Assembly: GCF_001189845.1 (NCBI RefSeq)
Contig: NZ_LFLZ01000030.1
Coordinates: 1 to 64,000 of the forward strand
Direction of reading: 5' to 3'
Length of the DNA: 64,000 bases
Source: Bradyrhizobium tropiciagri
GTDB taxonomy: Bacteria; Pseudomonadota; Alphaproteobacteria; Rhizobiales; Xanthobacteraceae
Shown here piece after piece: positions 1 to 9,895 of this stretch. Made by a program: the position numbers and the translations under genes. Numbering within the stretch: position 1 is the first letter of the stretch; every line of letters begins with the position of its first letter. Below the pieces are notes generated by a model. That model saw only the letters and a list, made by a program, of their open reading frames with translations. It did not search any database and had not been told where the DNA came from.

Positions 1-110
1 TCAATTCCCCCCTTCCGGCCGAGCCGGATGAAATCACGTAAGGCCGCGGTTTCCACTGGCCGGGACAAGCGGCCAAAGTCCTTGCGGCTCCTGCCGTCGG
101 CGGTGACGGA

Positions 111-2663
111 TCATCGGACGCCCCCGTTCCCCTTGCTCCTACCAGCAGGACCTCGGTGGCTCATTGAGCCTGACGATATATAGAGACTGGGATGCAATCC
201 ATTCACGCCGCGTGCGCTGAAACGCAACAACAGCTGCTCCACGTCCGCCGCCGGCTTGGCGCCGCTGAAGAGAAAACCCTGCACCTCGTTACAACCTTCG
301 GCACGGAGCCAATCGAGCTGTTCGACGGTCTCCACGCCTTCCGCCGTCGTGGTGACGTTGAGGCTGCGCCCCAATCCCGCGATCGCGCGCACGATGGCGA
401 CACAGTCGGAGCGCTTCGCGAGATCTCTCACGAAAGAGCGGTCGATCTTGATCTTGTCGAAGGGGAAGCTACGCAAGTAGCTCAAGCTGGAATAGCCGGT
501 GCCGAAATCGTCCATGGAGATGGCAACGCCGAGCTCGCGGAACTGATGCAGGGTTGCGAGGTTGGCCTCCGTCTCCGCCAAAAACAGCGACTCGGTGATC
601 TCGAGCTCGAGCCGCTTCGGCGACAGTCCTGAATTCGCTAGCGCCGAAACCACCACCTGCACCAGGTTGCGGCTGCGGAATTGCATCGGCGACAGATTGA
701 CCGCGACCTTGACCTCGGACGGCCACTTCACCGCCTCGTTGCAGGCTTCGCGCAGCACCCATTCACCGATCGCGGTGATCAGCCCGATATCCTCGGCAAC
801 CGGAATGAACTCGGCCGGCGAGATCATGCCCTTCTGCGGATGGCGCCAGCGCAGCAACGACTCGAAGCCGGAGATCCTGTCCGTCGCGATATCGACCAGC
901 GGTTGATAATGCAGCTCGAACTCGCCATTGGCAAAGGCGCGGCGGAGGTCGAGCTCCATCTCCCGGCGCTGCTGCGCCTGGCGATCCATCTCGCGCTCGA
1001 AGAAGCGATACATGCCGCGGCCGTCCGCTTTCGCTCGGTAGAGTGCCATGTCCGCATTGCGCATCAATTCTTCGCTGGTCGTCCCGTCGCCCGGCGAGAG
1101 CGCGATGCCGACCGAGGCGCCGATCACCACCTCGTTGCCGTCGATTTCGTAAGGCGTACTTAAAGTTCGGATCAGCCGGGCTGCAAAATCGCTCGCCTGG
1201 TTCGGCGAGGTGTCGGCGGCCAGAATCACCGCAAATTCGTCGCCGCCGAGCCGCGCGGGAAGATTATTGCCGCGGACCAGCGACCGCAGGCGATCCGCGA
1301 CCTGCTTGAGCAGGCGGTCGCCCATCGGATGACCGAAGGAGTCGTTGACGTTCTTGAACAGGTCGAGATCGATACACAGGACCGCGACGCGTTTGCCCGC
1401 TTCATTGCCACCTTCGAGCGCCTCCCGTAACCGCTCCTGGTAGGACGCGCGGTTGGCCAGGTTGGTCAATCCATCGTGATGCGCCATATAGGTGATGCGG
1501 GCCTCGGCCTTGCGCCTTTCGGTGATGTCGACCACCGCAACCAGATAGCCATCACGCCCCTCAAACATGAGGCGGCGCCCGAAGGTGAGCACGCAAATCT
1601 CGCTGCCATCCGCTTTTACATGGCGCCAATGCCGTTCGGACTGGTAGATATCGCCGATATCCTGCAGTGCCTGGCTGTGGCTGACCCGCTCGTCCTCTGG
1701 CCAGATCTCTTGGACTTTCATCTGCAGGAAGGTCTCGCGGGCATAGCCGTAGTGCCGCACCGCCGCGTCGTTGACCTTCAGAAAACGCATGGTATCAGGA
1801 TCGAATACCCACATCGGCACCGGATTGCTGTCGAACAAGAGCCGGAACGAGGCCTCTCGCTGCTTCAAGGGCGTCACGTCGGAAATGACCAGTGAAAGGA
1901 TATCGCCGAAGGCCGTCACCCCCAATCGCAAGCTGCGATCGTCGCTGTCGATCTCGAACTGCTCGCGGGCGCCGCCCACGAGCGCCTCGCGCAAGCGGGT
2001 CAACACGGTTTCCGAGCAGAGCAAGTGGCTGCCTTCGCTGAGACGCTGCCACTGCAGGGTCTGCGCGCCCACCTCGAGTAGTTTCGCTGCGCCCTGATTG
2101 TGGTGCACGATCTGGAAGTCAGACGACTGGCCGGTCGCGTCACGAATGGTCGACAGCGAGATCACGCCGTCATCGGTCGTAGAAAAGATCGCGTCCAGGA
2201 GATTATATTGCGCGCCGCGCTCGTTGACATAGACGCCGACCAGCGTGCTGCCCCAGCGCGAAACCGTCGGCAGCGCCAGCACGTCATAGGTCCGCACCAT
2301 GCCGTCACTCACGCAATGCGCAGCGGCAAGATGGAGTCGGCTGTGCCTCACCGCATTCGATGCCGCCTCGCCGAGGACAGTGGCGCAATCGGGCCGCAGC
2401 GCCCGGATCGGAATGTCCGAGCGCTCGTCGCCGAGCCATTGCTGCGCATACCGCCCGGCGCGCGAGACGGCGAAGGCATCACCATCGCTCTTGAGAAGGA
2501 CGATGTGATCGGCGAGCCGGCCGAGGCTACCTAGCATCACGTCTTCGTAGCGGGGAACGCTCTCGCCGGGTCTGAGCGCAGCCTGCCATTTGCGTTGCAG
2601 CACCGGTACGTCGTCAAACATTTCCGTGCGGAGTTTTGCGGACCGCTTGCAGGAAGCACCCAT
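111..2663 (-). CDS. PAS-GGDEF-EAL cyclic-di-GMP signalling protein
   Basis: Predicted to make and/or break down cyclic-di-GMP in response to a PAS-sensed signal. The N-terminal ~270 residues are PAS-like sensory sequence. A clear PAS/PAC segment follows (LLFDSNPVPMWVFDPDT through VVDITERRKAEARI), then a GGDEF domain with intact RLGGDEFAVIL and an EAL domain with FESLLRWRHP, DDFGTGYSSLSYL and the EGVET block. Both catalytic signatures look complete. No transmembrane segment is evident, so it is probably cytosolic. The frame is open to a TTG at 2705, but the ATG at 2663 (MGASCKRS), with a GGGG stretch upstream, is the more natural start and gives about 850 residues. It stands alone. Family is sure; net cyclase or phosphodiesterase output cannot be read from sequence. 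Confidence 0.93.
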   Translation of the reverse strand: MGASCKRSAKLRTEMFDDVPVLQRKWQAALRPGESVPRYEDVMLGSLGRLADHIVLLKSDGDAFAVSRAGRYAQQWLGDERSDIPIRALRPDCATVLGEAASNAVRHSRLHLAAAHCVSDGMVRTYDVLALPTVSRWGSTLVGVYVNERGAQYNLLDAIFSTTDDGVISLSTIRDATGQSSDFQIVHHNQGAAKLLEVGAQTLQWQRLSEGSHLLCSETVLTRLREALVGGAREQFEIDSDDRSLRLGVTAFGDILSLVISDVTPLKQREASFRLLFDSNPVPMWVFDPDTMRFLKVNDAAVRHYGYARETFLQMKVQEIWPEDERVSHSQALQDIGDIYQSERHWRHVKADGSEICVLTFGRRLMFEGRDGYLVAVVDITERRKAEARITYMAHHDGLTNLANRASYQERLREALEGGNEAGKRVAVLCIDLDLFKNVNDSFGHPMGDRLLKQVADRLRSLVRGNNLPARLGGDEFAVILAADTSPNQASDFAARLIRTLSTPYEIDGNEVVIGASVGIALSPGDGTTSEELMRNADMALYRAKADGRGMYRFFEREMDRQAQQRREMELDLRRAFANGEFELHYQPLVDIATDRISGFESLLRWRHPQKGMISPAEFIPVAEDIGLITAIGEWVLREACNEAVKWPSEVKVAVNLSPMQFRSRNLVQVVVSALANSGLSPKRLELEITESLFLAETEANLATLHQFRELGVAISMDDFGTGYSSLSYLRSFPFDKIKIDRSFVRDLAKRSDCVAIVRAIAGLGRSLNVTTTAEGVETVEQLDWLRAEGCNEVQGFLFSGAKPAADVEQLLLRFSARGVNGLHPSLYISSGSMSHRGPAGRSKGNGGVR

Positions 2664-3013
2664 GACACGCCCCGAACTAAACGTTGTCTGATCGGGTTTA
2701 TTCAATGGAGAAGCGACTTAATAGGGTGTAAAAATGCCGGTTCCGACAAGTCAAATTATTGGTTCGCTTCGTACAAAAGCGGCGCGTTACTGACACACTC
2801 GATATCAAAAAGCCGTTTGATGTGTCGCACCAAGAATATACTCCTAGAGCGGTCTCTGGGTTTAGCTATACTCTACGTCGTAGGTCGCGTTCGCGTTTTT
2901 TTCAAATCATGGCCGGCGCAATACCGGTCTAGCTCGAACGTGAGCTCGTTATGCCGATCGCCCAGCGTCCTCCGTAGTTGCGCGGCACAGAGCTCGGAAA
3001 ACCCGAGAGGACG

Positions 3014-3745
3014 ATGGTAGGCGATTCTTCCCTTACATTAACGGATGATGTCAGGCTTTATGTAGTTGGCGACATCCACGGTCGCTCTGATTTGCTCGAT
3101 AAGATTGCTGATCTCATCACGCAGGACCTCGCCGATCGCCCCGTTACCGACGCACTCACGGTAACGTTGGGGGACTACGTTGACCGAGGCCCTGATTCGC
3201 GGGGAGTTCTCGACCGACTTACGCGAAACGCGTTTCCCACGCCCTACATTCCTCTGAAAGGCAACCATGAGGAAATGCTCCAGTTGTTCCTGATGGACCC
3301 GGAGATCGGTACCAATTGGAGACACTGGGGTGGGCTCGAGACTATTCACTCGTATGGCATTGCGGTCGATACGCTAATGGTTGGAAGAGGAAAGGAGAGA
3401 GCCTCTAAGGCTCTCCGGGCTGCGATCCCCGATGAGCATGTTGCGTTCATCTCCTCGTTGAAGCTCTCGATCTCGGTTGGGAGATACTTTCTATGCCATG
3501 CCGGCGTCCGGCCAGGTATCCCGCTCGAACTACAGCGGCCTACCGATCTGCTCTGGATTCGAGACGAATTCCTTAGCAGCAAAACGGACTTTGGTAAGAT
3601 CGTTATTCACGGGCACTCACCCGTTGCGGAGCCCGAAATCCTCCTCAATCGAATAAACGTGGATACGGGTGCATTTGCGAGCGGTCGCTTGAGTTGCCTT
3701 GTGTTGGAGCGTGACGCTCGGAGGTGTCTGCAGGCGAGCTACTAG
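3014..3745 (+). CDS. Calcineurin-like metallophosphoesterase (PP1/PrpE-type serine/threonine phosphatase)
   Basis: Predicted cytosolic metal-dependent phosphatase of about 243 residues. The five metallophosphoesterase signatures occur in order: GDIHGRSDLL near the N-terminus, GDYVDRGPDSRG, KGNHEEML, CHAGVRPG and the C-terminal HGHSPV. Together these give the two-metal site and the catalytic His of the PPP family. The start at ATG 3014 (MVGDSSLT) has GAGAGG just upstream; a TTG at 2978 would add 12 residues. It is monocistronic, with about 300 bases of non-coding sequence before it and 265 after. The substrate may be a phosphoprotein or diadenosine tetraphosphate (ApaH-like); sequence alone does not separate these. 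Confidence 0.85.
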   Translation: MVGDSSLTLTDDVRLYVVGDIHGRSDLLDKIADLITQDLADRPVTDALTVTLGDYVDRGPDSRGVLDRLTRNAFPTPYIPLKGNHEEMLQLFLMDPEIGTNWRHWGGLETIHSYGIAVDTLMVGRGKERASKALRAAIPDEHVAFISSLKLSISVGRYFLCHAGVRPGIPLELQRPTDLLWIRDEFLSSKTDFGKIVIHGHSPVAEPEILLNRINVDTGAFASGRLSCLVLERDARRCLQASY

Positions 3746-4010
3746 AAGGAGCGAGGATTTCGCTTCAATGCTCGCGACGGTCCAATGGCAGCGAAGGCGA
3801 TCGCGGACCGTGCTGGCACGGCCGCACAAGGCAATCGCGGGAAGAACTGCCGCCCTTCGAGTGCTGGTACCGTACGCACTCATCAAGAACCGGCGCCAGA
3901 GTGCAGGATTTAAGCGGCTCACTGCCCTGATTGGGATTGAAGGCGACGAGTCTGCAAGCGTCGCATTGACCTGGGCAACCATATGCGTCGGTGAACATTT
4001 CCGCGCTTAG

Positions 4011-4394
4011 CTAGGGAAAACAGGCGGTCGCCGACATGGGAATCACGAAGGTCGTAAGCCCCACATTCATCGCGTAATTGACCGAGGCGCTTGCTGAATT
4101 GCCGCAGGCGGCAGCAGCATAAGTGAAAGTGGGTGCCACGTTTGGGCCGAAATAGCGACTTTGGGTATACGCGACGGTTGTGGCGGCATCCGAACATATG
4201 CTGGTCTTAACGGATGCGCATCGGGCACCGTCTTCTACCGCGTAGTGGAGGCTTCCGATGAGAAACAGACCGACGCAAACTGCGAGCGTGCCCACAACCA
4301 GCGCGATGAACATTGGTGCAATAATTGCGAACTCGACCGCGGTGGTTCCCTGTTGATCGAAATGCAAGGATTTCAGCCGTTTTCGCACGGTCAA
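4011..4394 (-). CDS. TadE-like pseudopilin
   Basis: A 127-residue protein with the TadE layout: a short basic N-terminus, then GTTAVEFAIIAPMFIALVVGTLAVCVGLFL, a hydrophobic helix with the conserved Glu just inside it as in TadE/TadF pseudopilins, then a small Ala/Ser-rich extracytoplasmic part with three Cys. TadE proteins are minor pilins of the Flp/Tad pilus, processed by the TadV peptidase at the G/AVE site. Its ATG overlaps the stop of the upstream gene by 4 bases, so it is the last gene of a three-gene operon. No Tad ATPase, secretin or TadB/C platform genes lie in the window. Confidence 0.8.
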   Translation of the reverse strand: MTVRKRLKSLHFDQQGTTAVEFAIIAPMFIALVVGTLAVCVGLFLIGSLHYAVEDGARCASVKTSICSDAATTVAYTQSRYFGPNVAPTFTYAAAACGNSASASVNYAMNVGLTTFVIPMSATACFP

Positions 4395-4969
4395 CCCAAC
4401 CGCATCAATGTTGTTCTGCTGATAGGAGTGGCAAAACCGCTGGCGACGCTAAGGCGGCCGAATATTGGCGCATACTGAAAGGTTGTTTGGACTTGAACGT
4501 AGTCGCCAGGCTGCAAGCTGGGCATGCCAGCGGCCGAGCAATCGGCAGGCTTTGACGAGACGTCGCTTACGTATTGCAGCGCGTTCGACGAATTGACGCA
4601 GTAATAGCCTTCTGACGGAGAGCCCGCGATCAAAGAAACGCCCGTTCGCAGCGACGTGCTTTGTACCGCGTTCTGTATCGCGGTCATCAGCCCAGGGCAA
4701 TTTGTCGTAGCTGGCAGATGCGACAAATCGCAGGCCTTCCATGCCGCCTGGGCGCCAGCTTTCGTCGCGGCCTCCACCTGCATGCGTTGGAAAATATAGA
4801 TCGATACGTCCGTGACGTTCGCGAGCATAAACATTAGCAAGATCGCAAAGAGGCCGAACTCGATCGCGGCCACGCCGCGCTGGTCGGCCGAGAGCGCCTT
4901 GGCTTGATCGGCGAAGTCGCAGGCCAACTTCGGCGGCGAGCTCAGCCACACTGTGAGCGCGCGTTTCAT
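4391..4969 (-). CDS. TadE/TadF-like pseudopilin
   Basis: About 192 residues from the ATG at 4969 (MKRALTVWLSS). The frame is open further upstream to 5260, but that part only shadows the next gene. Residues ~30-60 read QRGVAAIEFGLFAILLMFMLANVTDVSIYIFQRMQVE (quoted in parts), the TadE/F-type helix with the conserved Glu, and are followed by MQVEAATKAGAQAAWKA. The C-terminal part is extracytoplasmic with scattered Cys. The start overlaps the stop of the TadG-like gene (ATGA at 4966-4969), pointing to translational coupling. It is a likely minor pilin or pilus-associated protein of a Tad apparatus encoded elsewhere. Confidence 0.75.
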   Translation of the reverse strand: MKRALTVWLSSPPKLACDFADQAKALSADQRGVAAIEFGLFAILLMFMLANVTDVSIYIFQRMQVEAATKAGAQAAWKACDLSHLPATTNCPGLMTAIQNAVQSTSLRTGVSLIAGSPSEGYYCVNSSNALQYVSDVSSKPADCSAAGMPSLQPGDYVQVQTTFQYAPIFGRLSVASGFATPISRTTLMRLG

Positions 4970-6297
4970 AGCACCAACGTTGCCCTTCCTGGTATCGTTG
5001 TGGACGGCATCGCCAGTCCAGCCGGGACACATTCGCCATTGGGCAAGATCATGCCCGTTCCGTTCACGGTGATGTCTTTGACCACCAGCACGAAGCAGGA
5101 CTTTCCGAAACCCGCCTTGTTCACCGCGCCGCTGAAGGTGACGCTGGAATTCGGCAGATAGACCAGGCCGGTAATGTCCCACGCCGGCGCGTTGCCGGCG
5201 GCCGAGATGTCCACCCCGCTCGTCAATTTCGGGTCCTGGTAGATTGCGACGCCAGACCACGTCCCGGACGTCGGCGCGGCAAAGTTGAGCGTTCCGCCGC
5301 CTGTGGGGGCGTGGGTATACGAACCCGAATTATCGCCGGAAAAAACCACCGTAAGCCCGGATCCTTTGGTGCTTGCGAACGTATAGCCATTCGTATCAAG
5401 CTGGCCGTCTTCTATAACGAGCAAGGCATTTGCAGGAGCATCGACCGTGACGTCACCGGTCAACTGAAGATCGCCGCAGACGATGACGGTACCGCTCAGC
5501 GATTGTAGTCCGGACCATTGGTTGCTGGCCGGCAAGGCAGGGTCCTTCTTTTTGGCAGGTTCCTGCGGATATGAAGCGCACGGATTTGTCGGAATCTTAC
5601 CGGCCCAAGCTGCATAGGGATCGACGAACGCGGGTACATTCGAATATTGTCTTATGCCGCAGCCGTTGTTCGTGCCATGCGCTGCACCGACCGGCGCCCC
5701 CAGGTCATGGCCATTGCACGTAGAGTTCGCGTTCGACATGGTGTTGCATTGCATGTTCGCTTTTGGCGCGCCGTTGGTTCGAATGCCGTTGGGCCCGAGC
5801 GCCACCAAACAAAAATCGGTCGGCGAGTTCGGATGGCCTGCAACCGCGGTAGCGCCCAACTGCTTTGCGGGCGTCCCGCTTAACGTCGCGTCGCCCCTGT
5901 ATCCGACAACCTGAGACAGATAGAGCGGCAGGAGGCCCGAAATGGTCACGCTGTAGCAATTGTTGCCGGAGCCAGGACATGCCGCCGTATTGGATACGGC
6001 AATGCTGATGTTGTTGACCCCACTGACAAATCCATACCGCGCCGCGACGGCCTTGGCCTCGACATCATAATTGGAGCCGCCATTGGTCGCCGCTGCAAGC
6101 ACAGCCGAGTCAGCTGCGTTCTGCATCCCGCGCGCGGTCAGAAACCAATTCGAAATCTCGAAGCCGATGCCCAAAGCGCCGAGCAAAGGGATGAGCAGAA
6201 GCCCCATTACCACGTTGACTGCGCCACGCTCGTCCGAGTGCAGGCGACGCATGTGATTGAAGATCGAACAAAAGGCCAAGAGATCCTCGTTGATCAT
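4966..6297 (-). CDS. TadG-like pilus assembly protein
   Basis: About 443 residues. Near the N-terminus DERGAVNVVMGLLLIPLLGALG forms a single membrane anchor, followed by the characteristic TadG-like MQNAADSAVLAAAT segment (helix then a region that often precedes a von Willebrand-like domain). The rest is a Ser/Thr/Gly/Asn-rich extracytoplasmic domain with paired cysteines. It is first in the three-gene tad-like operon and shares an ATGA overlap with the next gene. Start choice is uncertain: ATG 6297 (MINEDLL) is used, ATG 6252 (MRRLHSDERG) would also keep the anchor, and neither has a good ribosome site. TadG proteins anchor or assemble Flp pili; the exact role here is inferred. Confidence 0.7.
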   Translation of the reverse strand: MINEDLLAFCSIFNHMRRLHSDERGAVNVVMGLLLIPLLGALGIGFEISNWFLTARGMQNAADSAVLAAATNGGSNYDVEAKAVAARYGFVSGVNNISIAVSNTAACPGSGNNCYSVTISGLLPLYLSQVVGYRGDATLSGTPAKQLGATAVAGHPNSPTDFCLVALGPNGIRTNGAPKANMQCNTMSNANSTCNGHDLGAPVGAAHGTNNGCGIRQYSNVPAFVDPYAAWAGKIPTNPCASYPQEPAKKKDPALPASNQWSGLQSLSGTVIVCGDLQLTGDVTVDAPANALLVIEDGQLDTNGYTFASTKGSGLTVVFSGDNSGSYTHAPTGGGTLNFAAPTSGTWSGVAIYQDPKLTSGVDISAAGNAPAWDITGLVYLPNSSVTFSGAVNKAGFGKSCFVLVVKDITVNGTGMILPNGECVPAGLAMPSTTIPGRATLVL

Positions 6298-6667
6298 TGA
6301 CGACGATGACAGGGGGTTAATCGCTGCACCAGCAGTGACACGCAACACCTAAGAATTTCGCACCTCGTCGCTAAATTGAGCTCCTTTCTTTGTACGGAGC
6401 GGACAAACCTGCGCGTGGCAAGCGCATCCTACTCGTGTGATAACGGTGCAATTCTTGTTGCCTCCTGCATGAACGTACATTTCGTGCGTTGAGTTACTTA
6501 ATTGGCGCTGTCGAACGACGTGCCCTGAGTCCGAACGATCCTGCACTTGATTCCACCGACCCTCTGGCAGAAGTTGATCGCGGTTCGCTTCACTTCGGTG
6601 AGCGTCGATGCCGACCTTGTCACATAGCTCATTTGCCCATTGGCCGAAAACACGAGAGCCTGTTGTC

Positions 6668-6862
6668 ATGCGAGAGAGAAGGCCTGAGGCAGATGCCGAG
6701 CCAAATTGGGTCATTGCGACCGGGAATCTGCCCGATGACGCGAAGGAGCGCTATGAAAAGGCGGTGACGCGCTTGCGTGAAGGGCACCCACACGTGAACT
6801 GGGACCACGTAAAGGATCGCGAAGGCGTATGGCGAATTATCAGAGCGCTCAAGACTGCCTAA
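6668..6862 (+). CDS. Small hypothetical protein (64 aa)
   Basis: Residues run from MRERRPEADAEPNW to VWRIIRALKTA, charged and soluble, with a DDAKERYEKAVTRLREGHP helix-like stretch. The composition and periodicity look like real coding sequence, and the opposite frames are less convincing. The frame is open upstream to 6608 but the sequence before ATG 6668 does not look protein-like. I do not recognise a family; small acidic/basic proteins like this are common in rhizobia. Confidence 0.45.
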   Translation: MRERRPEADAEPNWVIATGNLPDDAKERYEKAVTRLREGHPHVNWDHVKDREGVWRIIRALKTA

Positions 6863-7058
6863 GAGGCGTGGGATAGCTATCGCGCCCGGTACGTCCGATG
6901 GATCGCGAGTGGCCTGCGATTCTGGCAACCGAGCCAAGTCACTTTGTAGGCCGAATGCTCCGTGGGAGGCGCTCAATTCGTGGGAAAGCGCTCGCGAACG
7001 CCAGCATCTCCCGCACGAGCAGCCTTGCGACCAGTACCTCGACACTCTGGGCCTGCGC

Positions 7059-8618
7059 CTACTGCCTACCGATCTTCTGCCATAGCCAAAGCGCCACCGC
7101 GGCGGGCGGAGAGTTCGCATTGCTGCCACTGGCGCGCAAATTGGCTTCGCGCATCGTCGCAATGTCGATCCGCTCAAGGAGCGGCTTCAGCGCCTCCTGC
7201 AATGCCGCATCATGCGCGCGCCGCGGTGCCAGCAGCAGGACCGCATCATAGGGCGCGATCGCGTGCTTGGGATCGGCCAGCGTCTCCAGGTCGTATTCCC
7301 TGATCCGCCCCTCGCTGGTATAGCCAGCGATGACGTCGACATCGCCGCTAGCCACTGCCGCATACATGAAATCCGGCTGCATCTGTCGTTGCGTACGGAA
7401 TGAGAGGCCGTAAGCCTTTTGCAGGGCGGTCCATTCGGGGCGCGAGAAGAACTCGTAGTCGCCCGCAATCGACAGCGTCGGCGCGTGCGCAGCCAGATCA
7501 GTGATTGAATGAATACCGAGTGCATCGGCGCGCTGCCGCGGCATCACCAGCGCATAAGCGTTCTCGAAACCGAGCGCACCGAGCAGGGTGATGTCCTGCT
7601 TCGCCAGGATCTCCTTCAACTCGGCAAGCAATGTTTCGCGCGGCGGCATATCGGTGCGGTGAAACTGGTTGAGCCACAGCGTGCCGGAATAATCCACATA
7701 GACATCGATGTTGTTGGCCGCGAGCGCCTGGAAAATCACGCTGGAGCCGAGGCCTTCGCGCGTCGAGGCCTGCAATCCCGCCGCCTGCAGCCGCTGCTCG
7801 ATCAGCGCGGAGAGCACATATTGCTCGGCAAACGTTTTGGCGCCGACGACGTAGGTCAACGGCTCCCGTGCCATCGAAGGGATCAGCGTCGCCGCGACCA
7901 GTGCGGCGATCCCGACGCTGCCGAGCATGGTGCGGAGGCGTTTGCGCTCGCGCAATCCGCGCTCGATGAGCGTCAAGAATTGATCGACCGCGAGCGCCAG
8001 CAGCGCCGAGGCGGCGCAGCCGAACAGTACGAGCACCCAGTTCTGGGTCTGTAATCCAGCGAAGATGTAATTGCCGAGGCTGGTCTGCCCGATCGGCGTC
8101 GATAATGTCGCGGTCCCGATCACCCATACCGCAGAAGTGCGAATGCCGGCCATGATCACCGGCAGCGCCAACGGCAATTCCACCGTGAACAGTGATTGCC
8201 GCGGCGTCATGCCGACCCCTTGCGCCGCCTCAAGCAACGCAGGATCGACGCCGTTCAGCCCGGTGATGGTGTTGCGCAGCACCGGCAGCATGGAGTAGAG
8301 CGCCAGCGCCAGCATGGCGGGCAAAAATCCGAACGCTGAAAAGTCGAAGCCGAACCAATGAAGCGTCAACGACGCAATGGCGAGCAGAAGCGGGTAGAAC
8401 AGCGCGAGCAGCGCCAGTCCCGGCACGGTCTGGACGACGCTGGCGAGGCCGAGCAGGATGCCGCGGATCACGGCATGGTTGCGCGCAAGGATCGCGAGCG
8501 GCAGGCTGATCACGAGCCCGAGCGCCAGCGCTGCCAGGCTGACCTGAACATGGCTGCCAAGATAGTCCGGCAGGTGCGCCGCAGCGTCACGCCAGCGAGG
8601 GTCGGACAGGAAACTCAT
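7059..8618 (-). CDS. Osmoprotectant (glycine betaine/choline) ABC transporter, fused permease and substrate-binding protein
   Basis: 519 residues in two parts. Residues 1-~215 are a ProW/OpuCB-type permease with five to six hydrophobic spans and the EAA-like loop (DPALLEAAQGVGMTPRQSLF). Residues ~240-519 are an OpuAC/OsmF-type solute-binding domain (VGAKTFAEQYVLSALIEQRL at its start), tethered to the membrane. Such OpuBC-like fusions import quaternary ammonium osmolytes such as glycine betaine, choline or proline betaine. Its ATG overlaps the stop of the ATPase gene by 4 bases (8615-8618), so the two form an operon with the ATPase first. The substrate is inferred from the family. Confidence 0.9.
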   Translation of the reverse strand: MSFLSDPRWRDAAAHLPDYLGSHVQVSLAALALGLVISLPLAILARNHAVIRGILLGLASVVQTVPGLALLALFYPLLLAIASLTLHWFGFDFSAFGFLPAMLALALYSMLPVLRNTITGLNGVDPALLEAAQGVGMTPRQSLFTVELPLALPVIMAGIRTSAVWVIGTATLSTPIGQTSLGNYIFAGLQTQNWVLVLFGCAASALLALAVDQFLTLIERGLRERKRLRTMLGSVGIAALVAATLIPSMAREPLTYVVGAKTFAEQYVLSALIEQRLQAAGLQASTREGLGSSVIFQALAANNIDVYVDYSGTLWLNQFHRTDMPPRETLLAELKEILAKQDITLLGALGFENAYALVMPRQRADALGIHSITDLAAHAPTLSIAGDYEFFSRPEWTALQKAYGLSFRTQRQMQPDFMYAAVASGDVDVIAGYTSEGRIREYDLETLADPKHAIAPYDAVLLLAPRRAHDAALQEALKPLLERIDIATMREANLRASGSNANSPPAAVALWLWQKIGRQ

Positions 8619-9415
8619 TGCGCGCTGGCTCCCGGGAGCAGGGCGTTCAGCCGCTCGGCCTGGCGCCTGGGCGTACGCAATAGCTCCGCCACATAGGGAT
8701 CGTTGTTGTTTGACAGCTCGGCCGGTTGGCCTTGCGCCACAACCCGTCCGGCCTGCATCACCGCGATGCGATCGGCGAGCAGCAAGGCCTCTGTCATGTC
8801 ATGGGTGACCATTACCGTGGTCAAGGCGAGACTGCGATGCAGGGCGCGGTACTCCTCGCCGAGGGTATCGCGGGTCAGCGGATCGAGCGCGCCGAACGGT
8901 TCGTCCATCAGCATGATACGGGGACGGGCGGCGAGCGCCCGCGCCACGCCTACACGCTGCTGCTGCCCGCCCGACAGTTCATGCGGAAGGCGATCACAAT
9001 GGAGGGAGCGCTCGAGCCGCACCAGGTCGAGGAGCTCATCGACCCGCGCGGCGATCTCGGCGGCGGGCCAGCCGAGCAGTCTCGGCGTAACGGCGATGTT
9101 GTCGAAAACGCGCATGTGTGGAAAAAGCCCGCCGCTCTGGAACACGTAGCCCATGCGCCGGCGCAAGTGAACCGGATCGACGTCGCGCACGTCCTGGCCC
9201 TCCACGGTGACGCGACCACTATCGGGGTCGAGCAGGCGGTTGGCGAGCCGCAGCAAGGTGGATTTGCCGGAGCCGGAGGCGCCGACGATCGCCAGGAATT
9301 CGCCCGCGGCAATATCGAGGGAGACATCGTCGACGGCTGTGATGCGTTCGCCGTCGTGACCGCCGGCAAAGCGCTTCCCGACATGGGCGTAGGCGATCAG
9401 CGGTGCGAGTGCCAT
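8615..9415 (-). CDS. Osmoprotectant ABC transporter ATP-binding protein
   Basis: 266 residues from ATG 9415 (MALAPLIAYAHV). Walker A is GASGSGKSTLL, the Q-loop lies in YVFQSGGLFPHM, the ABC signature is LSGGQQQRV, Walker B is IMLMDEPFGALD, and the switch His is in VTHDMTEAL. It belongs to the OpuBA/ProV group but lacks the long C-terminal CBS pair of ProV. It energises the fused permease/binding protein encoded immediately downstream, whose ATG overlaps this stop. The frame is open upstream to 9667, but that segment (Ser/Thr/Pro/Arg-rich) is unlikely to be translated. Confidence 0.93.
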   Translation of the reverse strand: MALAPLIAYAHVGKRFAGGHDGERITAVDDVSLDIAAGEFLAIVGASGSGKSTLLRLANRLLDPDSGRVTVEGQDVRDVDPVHLRRRMGYVFQSGGLFPHMRVFDNIAVTPRLLGWPAAEIAARVDELLDLVRLERSLHCDRLPHELSGGQQQRVGVARALAARPRIMLMDEPFGALDPLTRDTLGEEYRALHRSLALTTVMVTHDMTEALLLADRIAVMQAGRVVAQGQPAELSNNNDPYVAELLRTPRRQAERLNALLPGASAQ

Positions 9416-9895
9416 GGTTGGACTGGACCAGCGCGAGTGTTCCGAATCCGAGTTCGCTTCATTTTGCGGTGGACACGTTAGCGAACTACGGACTCGAAGG
9501 ACACTAGCAAGTCTATGCGATCCGCGGGACGTGGTGATTTGAGATGTCGAAATTGATGATGGCGTAGTCGTTAGGTACGGAATGTACCATCGTGGGTTAA
9601 TTTGAACTCGCTTGCCGGAGGGGCCGGGTTCGTTCGTCCGGGCCGTACAAAGCTGTTCGCGCGGCAATCGCGAACAATGTGCTAGGGCAGAGGGTCTCGA
9701 AGTAATGCAGCGGTTTATCTAGGTCTAACCCGGCCGACCGCCCGCGACAGCTGCCGATAACCATGTCTTCCGCCTACTTGGCACGACCGAGATCGGTTCG
9801 TACGCGCGGCAGGCACGCTGCGGTCATATTCGGAGTCCGCAAATTGTTTGTTTTTGGGGCTCTCCGTACGGAGCTTATCGTCCGCGCCGTGCGCG
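9416..9895. other. Non-coding spacer
   Basis: About 480 bases between the osmoprotectant operon and a small gene. It should hold the promoter of the ABC operon near 9416-9500. No convincing coding frame, repeat or known operator is seen. Confidence 0.5.
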
